Assembly (NCBI RefSeq): GCF_047495875.1
Contig: NC_092497.1
Coordinates: forward strand, 30,994,375 to 31,058,374
Direction of reading: 5' to 3'
Source of the DNA: Pithys albifrons albifrons
Lineage: Eukaryota; Chordata; Aves; Passeriformes; Thamnophilidae
Length of the DNA: 64,000 nt
The notes beneath the pieces were generated by a model, which worked only from the letters and a program-made list of their open reading frames with translations, was not told where the DNA came from and made no database searches. The translations under genes and the position numbers were made by a program. The first letter of the stretch is position 1, and each line of letters starts with the position of its first letter. Of the stretch, positions 1 through 9,460 are shown piece by piece.

Positions 1-629
1 ACAACATTCCTTCTGGACATGGCAATGACAGATGTTGCTGTACATATGCACAGGATAATTTTTTGCTCAGCGCCACAGGATGCCATACCATGGCTCTGTG
101 CAGTACAGAAACTGTTAATGCAAAAATCCCAGTTCTTAGAGGCTCTAAACTGGAATAATGTTATAGCATTTTGATTTATTCCAGCAGAGACCGTTAACCC
201 ATGGATCTATAGGTACTCTTTCAATTTCCTGAGACACCAGGGAAGGAAAATTCTGTCTCATCCACTAAAGGTTTGTGTGCAGATACTCTGACAGACAGTT
301 CCCTGCCATGCATCAGACTCTCAATTATTTGGTAGAAGATTTCCAATTACTAGTTAGATTTTCAAGAACAAGAATCCTTCTATTCCATTTGTCTTGAATG
401 TAAACTGGGCACTAGCACAAATACTTATATCTCAAAATAGCAATATTCTATCTATTTAACTCTCTAAAGCTAGACACTCAGAGCTAACCCACTACAGAAT
501 GTCAAATGTGCATAAAACATGAAGTAGTTTGTTGAAAACAGTTATTGGGCTTTATTGCTGGTTTTGGACTTTTCAAGTTCTTCCCCTTCAAAATATCTAC
601 CCTCAAAATGGAAGTAATGTCATTAAGCA
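1..629. other. Non-coding flank of element 1
   Basis: No gene, RNA or repeat family is recognised here. The sequence is AT-rich and ordinary in composition. It ends where the 5' LTR of element 1 begins, and its last five bases (AAGCA) do not match the bases after the 3' LTR, so it holds no visible target duplication. Confidence 0.5.
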
Positions 630-1266
630 TGTTATGGGTTTAGCCAGGTGGGTCTAAACTTAGGTTTTAAAGTTCAGCTAGGCCTAGGATTGTCAGCTGA
701 TTTGAGCTGGGCTGAGCTAGCTAACACCTGACTCCTTCTAGCCAATAATATTGTATTCCATACCATATTGCATCATCTCAAAAGGGGTAAGAGCTGGTGT
801 CTGGGTGTGGCTTAGTTCAGTTGCTTCACAGCTGTGGTGCCAGCAAGACACTCTGTTGTCCCAGGAGGGATGGGGAGGCCCAAGCCCAGCGCACTGGCTT
901 AACATCATGTTATCTGAGGGAAGTAAAATGTTTGTTCTTAGCTTTTCTCTCTGCTTAAGTCTGTCTCTGAAGAACCAACTTCTCTAGACTGATTTCTAGT
1001 TAAAATGGTAGAATTTGTGTTTACTGGGAAGTGGGAAGTTATTTCTTGTTATACATAACTTGTGTAAGTGTGTGTTATATTGTAGTATCCTCTTAATTTT
1101 CTCTTTTCTGTATGAATACATGTAGTTAGTTTCAGCATAGACCTGGCTTTGAAAGTTTTTTTTTCCCTCTCTCCCTCTTCTTTTTTCCCTTGGCTGGTTG
1201 GGGGGAGGAGGAACCCTTTTCACTCTGTCCTGGACAGTTGGCACTTTGCCAGCTCAGCCCAGGACA
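630..1266 (+). repeat. 5' LTR of element 1
   Basis: The LTR begins TGTTATGGG and ends CCCAGGACA, the TG...CA ends expected of retroviral LTRs. It repeats at 2716-3352 with seven substitutions. A U3 motif TATTCCATACCATATT is at about 754-769. A T-rich and pyrimidine-rich run at about 1155-1190 precedes U5. A short hairpin lies at 1236-1254, twelve bases before the LTR end. An open frame from a TTG codon at 751 runs 78 codons, but its frame is not kept in the related LTR of element 2, so I do not call it a gene. Confidence 0.88.
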
Positions 1267-1272
1267 GATAAA

Positions 1273-1290
1273 TGGTGCATTGGCCGGGAA
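1273..1290 (+). other. Primer binding site, tRNA-Gly(GCC) type
   Basis: The 18 bases TGGTGCATTGGCCGGGAA are the exact complement of the 3' end of vertebrate tRNA-Gly(GCC) including its CCA tail, as I recall that tRNA. The site starts six bases after the 5' LTR, as in retroviruses. It would prime minus-strand DNA synthesis. Element 2 has a tRNA-Phe site at the same place. Confidence 0.82.
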
Positions 1291-2702
1291 ACGAAGGACA
1301 CTAGCAAGTGTCCCAGAAGGTTGGCAGGGTTCCCAGGAGCATTGTTATAGAAACATTCCTTGATATCTACATTGCTTGGGTACATCTAATATAAACAATG
1401 TTCTCTTGCTACTGGATACTTGTTTTATTCCTTGTACTGACTGTTTTTGTGAGTTCAGACAGCTCAACTTGTACCTGCTGTGACTGTAGCCACTGCAAGG
1501 AGAAGCCTCACAGCCAAAGCAAGCTGTCTTTCTCGCCTGCCTCACCTCAACAGAGAGCAAACCCCAAGCGTGAGTCACATGGTGAACTGTTGTCCTGCCT
1601 GTGTGACCAGGGGAAAGGCATGAGGAGGTGGGACAGTGCATGTGCTTCTGTGCTTGAAGTCTAGGTATGGAAATCAAAACGTAAGAAAGCTGGTAAAAAA
1701 GCTGTCCACATGTTGAAGCAGAGATCCCAGAAGAGAGCCAAGAACTGCGATTAAGCTGCCCTGCCTCCAGCCGCGAGGAGGAGGAGAACGACCAAGTCTA
1801 CTGGACATTGCTGAACCAGAAAACTAGCCAAGACTGTACCTCTACACTGACTTGTAGATGACAGCCAGTGCCCCTCTGAGGGTGGCTGGACCGATAAAAG
1901 AAGATTATTTGATGCATAGAGAGGCCCATGTGGGGTGTTGGTGTGTGGCAGGACACTGCTGCTTGAGTAGAATCTGTAGAGATTCATCATGTGGATGCTC
2001 ATGTGCCAAAAGGCTGAGCTAATAAGGAACAGCACACCTGGACTGGCATAAGGGAGAGTTGTTCCTGGCTCAATGGGCCCAGGGATGCCTCAGCCCACCT
2101 GCAGGTGGACAAGGCCGAGGGGTGGATTTAACCATGGACATTATTTCCCAGGTTATCCGCTATTGTGAAACCCCTGAGAAGGGGATGGAGACCCCAGTGT
2201 GGGGATAGAGACCCCTGAGAAGGGGATGGAGACCCCAGTGTGGGGATAGAGACCCCTGAGAAGGGGATTGGAGACCCCAGTGTGGGGATAGTGACCCCTG
2301 AAAAGGGGATGGAGACCCCAGTGTGGGGATAGTGACCCCTGAAAAGGGGATAGTGCCCCCAGTGTGGGGATGGTGACCCTAATGAAGTTACAGTGACCCC
2401 TAAGAAGGGGATGGGATAATCCCAATGTGTGCCTCAAGGACATTTAACCTTGAGGAAAAAGGTAACTTGGATTTTGAGTTCTGTGTTGCAGGACATGAAC
2501 CATCAGATGAAGAAGACCTGAGCTGAACTGGTGTTGGTGTCCAATGATGAACTGTTTTTTCCTGCCTAAAGTACCTACCCCATCCTAATGGACTATTGCC
2601 TACAATATAGAGGGGTGGAAGATGGCCCTGGAAAGAGCAAAGAGTGTTTAAGCGCGGGAATAGATAGATCTAAGATATGAGTGATGTAATATGGTATGGA
2701 AT
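1291..2702 (+). other. Internal non-coding domain of element 1
   Basis: Three blocks are homologous to element 2. The leader (about 1291-1505) includes the shared phrase GACTGTAGCCACTGC. A central block (about 1940-2170) includes TCCTGGCTCAATGGGCC. A 3' block (about 2490-2702) includes CTACCCCATCCTAATGGACT. The region 1505-1930 has no counterpart in element 2. An 88-codon frame at 1398-1664 starts with a hydrophobic stretch and then a Cys-rich run, resembling a signal peptide, but the start and frame are absent in element 2. The conserved leader could hold the packaging signal; that is inference. Confidence 0.7.
2171..2430 (+). repeat. 41-bp tandem repeat forming an array of CCCC/GGGG hairpins
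   Basis: About five and a half units of 41 bp. Each unit holds two inverted repeats, CCCCTGAGAAGGGG and CCCCAGTGTGGGG, separated by AT(G/A)GAGA or AT(A/G)GTGA linkers. About eleven four-base-pair GC stems follow one another. The last units are degraded (CCCTAATGAAG). Loop sequences vary (TGAGAA, TGAAAA, TAAGAA, AGTGT) while the CCCC and GGGG arms are kept. Element 2 keeps only remnants of this unit at the matching place. Confidence 0.85.
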
Positions 2703-2703
2703 A
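2682..2703 (+). promoter_or_regulatory. Pre-PPT arm of a predicted duplex with U3
   Basis: These 22 bases are the inverted complement of 2840-2861 in U3 of the downstream LTR. In RNA all 22 positions can pair, with one U-G wobble. The arm touches the polypurine tract. Element 2 keeps 18 of 19 pairs in the equivalent place. The role is unknown. Confidence 0.55.
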
Positions 2704-2713
2704 AGGGGTGGAA
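2703..2713 (+). other. Polypurine tract of element 1
   Basis: The purine-rich AAGGGGTGGAA lies two bases before the 3' LTR and is repeated just outside the 3' LTR of element 2 as AAGGGGTGGAGA. It is the expected primer for plus-strand DNA synthesis. One T interrupts the purine run. Confidence 0.75.
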
Positions 2714-2715
2714 TA

Positions 2716-3352
2716 TGTTATGGGTTTAGCCAGGTGGGCCTAAACTTAGGTTTTAAAGTTCAGCTAGGCCTAGGATTGTCAGCTGACTTGAGCTGGGCTG
2801 AGCTAGCTAACACCTGACTCCTTCTAGCCAATAATATTGTATTCCATACCATATTGCATCATCTCAAAAGGGGTAAGAGCTGGTGTGTGGGTGTGGCTTA
2901 GTTCAGTTGCTTCACAGCTGTGGTGCCAGCAAGACACTCTGTTGTCCCAGGAGGGATGGGGAGGCCCAAGCCCAGAGCACCGGCTTAACATCATGTTATC
3001 TGAGGGAAGTAAAATGTTTGTTCTTAGCTTTTCTCTCTGCTTAAGTCTGTCTCTGAAGAACCAACTTCTCTAGACTGATTTCTAGTTAAAATGGTAGAAT
3101 TTGTGTTTACTGGGAAGTGGGAAGTTATTTCTTGTTATACATAACTTGTGTAAGTGTGTGTTATATTGTAGTATCCTCTTAATTTTCTCTTTTCTGTATA
3201 AATACATGTAGTTAGTTTCAGCATAGACCTGGCTTTGGAAGTTTTTTTTTCCCTCTCTCCCTCTTCTTTTTTCCCTTGGCTGGTTGGGGGGAGGAGGAAC
3301 CCTTTTCACTCTGTCCTGGACAGTTGGCACTTTGCCAGCTCAGCCCAGGACA
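2716..3352 (+). repeat. 3' LTR of element 1
   Basis: It has the same ends and length as the 5' copy and is about 98.9% identical by my count. It contains the U3 arm 2840-2861 and the U5 hairpin 3322-3340. The bases that follow (GAGGAATTGG) are host sequence and do not duplicate the left flank. Confidence 0.88.
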
Positions 3353-6300
3353 GAGGAATTGGTAGGCTTTTCAGGGAGTAGGCACGTAATGATGAGTCAA
3401 GTTTTCTTTAAAGGGCTCACGATACATATGCTGATTTAACACTAACTTTACTTAATGTGGATAAAGTGTGTGAGTTAAGAGTGTGAAAAATCTGAAGCCA
3501 GGATAAAAACAAGACTAAAAGGATTTAGCTTTTCATTTTTTAAAAATAAATATCTGAAAAGTGCCTCATTTCATAAAATTGCAACTTTGCCATCCATATA
3601 AGCTCCCTAACGGCTTCTTTGAAGAAAATAAAGATAGATTATTGCACAAGTAGCAACATAAATCTGTTCTTCTGTGGCACTTTTGCTAAGAGGAATGCTT
3701 GAGTTGTGAATTTGCAACAAGTTTTAACTATGAAATGGCAAATGCCTGGCACTTCCACAAAGCTCCAGCAACAAAGAAATACTGCAGCTAAGGCGGCAGT
3801 GCTTAAAACCACTGCTCTTTGCATGGCAGGTTCACGACTCTACAGTCATGGAGATCAAATGTCCTATGGATCTGTTGGGATTTGTCTCCATCACTCAGAA
3901 GCTTGAAAATATGGGGCATGGGACTACATGATGTAGATATTCCCCTTCAAATCCATTTGTTTTGTTTTATGATGTCAAAAAATGAACTCAGCAAAATTCT
4001 GGAATAATTTATTCCATGTCCCAGATCCTCTTAGGAGGAACACACCAAAGTCAAGCTTGCTGAGCCATACTCCAACCAGAATACCTATGGTTTTATAGAT
4101 TTAAGCAGCTTAACAAGATTTCAGTGTGCCACACTGTCACAAGGTGTTAAGGTTGTCAGTCTGCTGAGCTATCAAAGATTCATGTAGAAATGTATCAACA
4201 TCCTTCATATAAAGCTAATCAAATTTGAAATTACTGACATATCACCTTGAGGAGAAATTTGATTTATTATTTGCAAAGTAATCCTGCTATAAGAATTACA
4301 GTTACACTGACTGGGTGATAGTATATTAGTTTTTGTTGGTTTTGTGCCTGCCTTAAATAATAATAAACAACAAAACTTTCTTTGTGCTGTTAAGTTGCAT
4401 GAAGGTATAATCTAACTGCACAAATTTGCATAAAGCTATTTTTCTTCTTTGCAGTGGTCCCATACTCAGTGGGCAAAGTTTTCAAAAGTCATGTCAGTTC
4501 CACAACCTCCCCTGCTTCTTTCTCACTACTGGGTAGCAGGACCTGCTCTAGCAAGATCAGATTTTAAATGTCATGCAAATAGCATGAAAGTTTTTACATG
4601 TCACACAGTTTAAGTGCAGACATAAGTCACAGCATATTTACTTACCTCTGCTCATAAATCACTACACCTGCAAACACTATCCAGGTGTGTGGCTGTGTAT
4701 GCATTTCTTGCGCACAAATGTATTCTAAGCCTACTCAAAAATCTGCCTCACTTTTAGCTTTACTTCAAACACACGACTTGGCTTCATAAGACAAAGACAA
4801 TGTAGTATCCCAGCCAAAAAAGTCACATACCTGATAATTGCACTGCAGTGGTCATTCAATCTGTACCATGATTTCACACACAGCACTCACATATGCTGTG
4901 GACTGAGTTCTCTGAAGTAAAGGTTTGGTTTTAGCACTGATATTTGCTCCTTTTTGTTGTGTATAGTTCTGCATGTATAAGAATACATGTTTATAGCACA
5001 ATGTAACTAAGGATTCCACATTTGAGATCAACTATCCTGGTAAGTGAACGATTATGTATATAAACAAATCTGTTAGCTACCTTCAAATACTTTTACTTGT
5101 CATATAATTATATCATATATATGTATACTCACAGATGTGTAAAATACATTCTTAGGAAAATCACCACAGAATGTTGCTGCTTATATTAAGTAAATGGTGT
5201 ATTTATTAAGTAAATGGTGTATGCTCCATATACACATACATGAAACATATTTGTATACATATAGAAATGCAAATATTTCAATTTTGTTACTATACAAACA
5301 TGTTGATATTATTGAAAATCTCCATCCTTCCACTAACTCTCCTAAGTGTTTTTGAGACTGGGTTACCAACGTACCTTTCAGAAAATGTGTTTTTATGCTG
5401 ATAAGGCTACATTTCACTAGAACTAAGGATACTATACAAGGAGATAGGCTTGAAACTAAGACCACAGCTTTTATCAATCCAATTAAATCAGGACTTACTC
5501 AAACTGTAGCCTTCACTGCTGTCATTACTTGCTATCTCATGGTGCCAAATGTTCCATGTGAATTACAACCTGGACATAAGCTGCCATTTCCCCATGGCAG
5601 CTCCTTTTGGGTGTTATCAGTTAAACTTTGGAACCAAGTTACCAAATCTTTCCTTTCCTAAATGCTGAATACAATCTAGGATGCATGGCATTTCTTCTTG
5701 TGTTCTACAATCAAACCGTGTGGCAAAGACCAGAGACACTGGGATAAACCAATAAAATGAACTGGAAATGTGTGCAGGAGAAAGTAAAATGAACCCGTGA
5801 ACTATGGCTTTTTATCATATTCTAAATTTTCTTCTTATCCCTAGATTTGTTAATCCATAAAAGGAGACAAAAAGTGCAGTTATGGGTGGTTTTGAAAACA
5901 TTTGCTTCAAATTTCATTGATAAGATCAAGAGGAAAGTTAGATTCTGAAACTGTGGGAATTTTCAAGGTGCAATTTCAATAACTAAAAGAGTAGCAAGGG
6001 AGGAGAATTTCGAAATGTTACCATTAACAACTTTTTTTTTAGGCAGGTTTTGTCTGGCAAATAAAGCTGTTAAGTGATTTCAGTAGCATCAATATTATAC
6101 ACAAAAATATGATATCATTAATAACAATGAAAAAGAAAAGAATTCTCATGAGAGATATAAAATGCATGTGCAACAAGTTAAACCCTCACTCTCCTAATCC
6201 ATTCTGAGCCGGTTTTTAAAATATATTAAAAGGTTTGCTTTTTTCCCCACAAAAGCCTTTTAAGAGCCATTCATAACACAGCCACAAAAGTAGAAAGCAA

Positions 6301-8807
6301 TATTCTAGCTCAGATGACTTTTATCTACCTGTTACTGAAGCCAAGGATAGGTCTGATGCCTAATTGGATGCTGACCTAATAGATTAAACCCACAGGGCTT
6401 TGAATTTACATTTCATAAGCTTAATATTCTGCCTGATTTATGATTTGCCTTCTTAAACAAAGAAGGATTTACTTAATGACTTTACTTTTGTGTAGCTAAC
6501 TGTTGATCTGAAAATGGCACATAAAATGCATTTACATCATCACTGCCTATTAGGCCCATAATGATTCTTTATTATGTTTCAGTGAAAGGTAACTGAGTGA
6601 CAGGTAATTGGTTTTGTAGATCAAATAACTTTCTGCCACCCCCACACAGCTCCCAGCTGCTGTGCACTTTATATGCCAGTGCAGATAAAGTTGTAAGGTA
6701 GGCAGATATGTTATTAAATGAGACACAATACTGGGTGTTGGAAGAATTTGAAAGCCATTCAATGACATGACTGTAAATTACAAGCATGCAAAATCAAACT
6801 CTAAAGGTGCTTCAGTTCAAACTAGTGTAACCTTCCCTCTGCCACTTTTTTAATGTAAGATTTTAGAAGTGATTTAGCTCACATAATACCTGGTTTGTTG
6901 GTTTTTTTTCTGCAGAGGGCTGAAGAAGGCTGGAGCATGCTCTTTCTCTAGGCATTTAAAGCAAAGCATTTCAGTATAAAGACATATATGCAGAACTACT
7001 GATTGAAGACTGATGCTAATGGCACCATGCACCAGCAATGCACTCAGCTGAAATGCTGCAAATGCCTCCTATTTGCCAAATTTTGTCTTTATGTGCTACC
7101 CTGCAAGTAAATAATGACAGTATCATTGCCTGTCTGATAATCTTTGATAACAACCCTAACCTGTCACTGTGGCCATGGGAGAAACAAGCACATGCTGAGC
7201 CCTGACCCACTGAACATTTTATCTGTGTGTGCACTCTCCATGGACCAAGCAAATAAAGGGTAACTGGTAATTTACACATGAATCAATTTTCTTGTCAGAG
7301 CAGGCACCAGAGAAATACTTTTTCTCTATCATGGAGAGGAAAAGCATCCAGCTCTGAGCTTGTCTTTCCAGAAATCGTGCAAGCCAAAGAGCAATGCATC
7401 AGGAAATGGTGTATTAGCAGAGGGGATGCTCTTCTAGACACCTGATAAAAATGGCATCCACAAAGGAGTAGATAAATATTGGGCTTGAACCAGGACTGAC
7501 AGCAGTAGTGGGCCTCTGTCCTATTCAAAACACGTAATGTCATACAACCCAAAGTGGAGATACAATACTGATAGAAGATTATACAAGATACCTGAGTGGG
7601 TATCTGTAAGGAATTCAGCCTACATTTTAATAAGGTGCAAATCTTGCAGTGCCTCAGTCTCATTTCCACTTGCCTGCAGCTGCCTTTTGAAATGGTACAT
7701 GGACCGTCTTGGGCTTACAAGAGGCTGGGCATGGGCATGCAATAATCCATGAACTTTATTTGTGATGAAAATTAGCCTAAAACATTACAGTATGAAAGTC
7801 ATCTGCAGAGATAAAGTAGTGCTTGCTTTCAGCCCATATCTCATTATGAACAGAAATTTTTATCGGTCCACAGACACTACTCATACAGTCTTTCCCACAG
7901 TGAAGAGCCGTGAAGCAAATTACAGCACAGCTCTGTTGAACAGTCAGGATCTCAGACACACTCCTGTAATTTAACCCACTGCAAGCATCATGCTACTATA
8001 AAACAAAGACAGATGTTTTATTGCTTGATTTGGCATTTTTTACATGTCTGTTTCTGAAAACAAAGTTCTCACGTGTTGCAACATCCACTCCGCTGCTGCA
8101 GAGATTTTTCTCTGTGGTCTTAAAATGTGAAGGATTATGCAGACTGGCATCAGTGAGAAAGCTGCATTAAATGTCAGAAGCTGGGTCACCCAGAACTGCA
8201 ATGTTTCTTTCTCAGCATCAGAAGATAAGGCCCCTCCACCAGTAGCCTCCTGAGAAAGACTGAACAAGTCTTTCTGGATACAGTGGCTCTTGCTTGCAGT
8301 TAATGAAACATTTCAGAGAGACATATTTTCATTTTCCCAGTCTTTTTCCACCCCACCACTTATTCTGTTTTCCTCAGCCCCATCCATCACTTTCTTGTTC
8401 CCGTTTCTGTCACTTGTGCTAACATTTGCTCAGAGAGGACAGGGCCAGGACAGATTAGAAAGGTGGGGATGAAATTGCCATCACTGTCCATCCTCCAGGC
8501 AGCTCTCAGCAACTGTAGGCACTAAACAAACACTTAATATAGAACTACTTAAAATTAAGAAAAAACAAAGAAAAGAAAAAAAGAAATAGAAGTTAGACTA
8601 ATGTCACTGATGCTGTGTCTTTGCTTTCTCTAAATCTAAAACATAAAAGTTAATGGTTTTCTTCTTTTTACCCCAAGTAAATTTTCTGCTCTTTATGATT
8701 CCATCTTTATTGTAGTTATAACCAGCCTGTATTTTGTTTAGTTTCTCCAAAAACATATTTATTTGTGAGAATGCTTATACTAAACATCTTTCTTTCCTAA
8801 AATACAC
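3353..8807. other. Intron-like DNA, no gene recognised
   Basis: AT-rich sequence with short unrelated ORFs on both strands, none resembling a known family. It includes one 20-bp tandem duplication (5185-5222). The stretch 6300-6500 is rich in TAAT motifs and could be a conserved non-coding element, but nothing here proves it. Confidence 0.5.
5185..5222. repeat. 20-bp tandem duplication
   Basis: The 18-base word ATTAAGTAAATGGTGTAT occurs exactly twice, at 5185 and 5205. Confidence 0.9.
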
Positions 8808-9460
8808 GAGAATCACAGAGTCACAGAATATGCTAAGTTGGAAGGGACCTACAAGGATTATTGAGTAGAAACCTTATCTCTGCACAGGACCATCCCTAAG
8901 AGTCACACCACATGCCTGAATCATCATCTAAACACATTTTGAGCTCTGTCAGGCTTGCTGCTGTGACTCCTTCCCTGGGGAGCCTGTTACAGTGCCCAAT
9001 CACCCTGTGGGTGAAGAACCTGTTTCTAATACCTGAACATCCCCTGACAGCACCTCAGGCCATTTCTTTGAGTCCTATCACTGGTCAGCACAGAGGAGAG
9101 ATCAGTGTCTGCCCCTCCTCTTCCCCTCATGAGGAAGTTGCAGACTGTAATGAGGTCTCCTCTTCCCTCAGTCTCCTCCAGACTGAACTGACCAAGTGCC
9201 CTCAGCTGCTCCTCAGATGACTTCCCCTCAAGGCCCTTCACCATCTCCTTTGCCCTCATATCTTTCTTGTATTGCAGTGTCCAAAACTGAACACAATACT
9301 TAAGGTGAGACTGCACCAGTGCAGAGCAGAGTGGGACAATCCCCTCCCTCGCCTGGCTGATGATGCTGTGCCTGGTGCCCCCCAGGACATAGTTGGCCCT
9401 CCTGGCTGCCAGGGCACTGCTGACTCATATTCAACTTGCCACTGACTAGGACCCTAAAGA
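8808..9460 (-). mobile_element. CR1 LINE 3' fragment
   Basis: Read on the plus strand, this is the reverse complement of a CR1 3' end: it begins with AGAATCACAGAGTCACAGAA and the GTTGGAAGGGACC phrase, and continues with GGGGAGCCTGTTACAGTGCC, CTCTTCCCCTCATGAGGAAG and CTCAAGGCCCTTCACCATCT, ending with CTGACTCATATTCAACTTGCC. This covers the 3' untranslated part and the end of the reverse-transcriptase ORF of the usual 5'-truncated CR1 copy. Frames are broken, so it is a dead copy. The two ORFs of about 100 codons here are by-products. Confidence 0.92.

Larger units (their letters stand above)
630..3352 (+). mobile_element. Element 1: non-autonomous two-LTR endogenous retroelement
   Basis: This is a complete LTR element of about 2.7 kb: 637-bp LTR, six-base spacer, tRNA-Gly primer site, about 1.4 kb internal domain, polypurine tract, 637-bp LTR. 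The two LTRs differ at seven positions with no length change (about 1.1%), so the insertion is fairly young. The internal domain has no recognisable gag, protease, reverse transcriptase, integrase or envelope, and no ORF longer than about 100 codons, so replication enzymes must have come from another virus. A homologous copy of nearly the same total length lies at 60576-63339, which argues for a mobile short element rather than an accidental deletion. No target duplication is seen: AAGCA on the left, GAGGA on the right. It lies antisense to FAM172A if that gene extends this far. Confidence 0.85.

Noticed and set aside
751..987. 78-codon frame present in both LTRs of element 1, with a similar one in the 3' LTR of element 2
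   Set aside because: It starts at TTG, and the frame shifts between element 1 and element 2 before the hydrophobic end, so similarity comes from the shared LTR DNA.
1398..1664. 88-codon frame in element 1 with a hydrophobic N-terminus and Cys-rich run, like a small secreted protein
   Set aside because: The homologous part of element 2 lacks the start codon and the frame is broken, so there is no sign of coding constraint.
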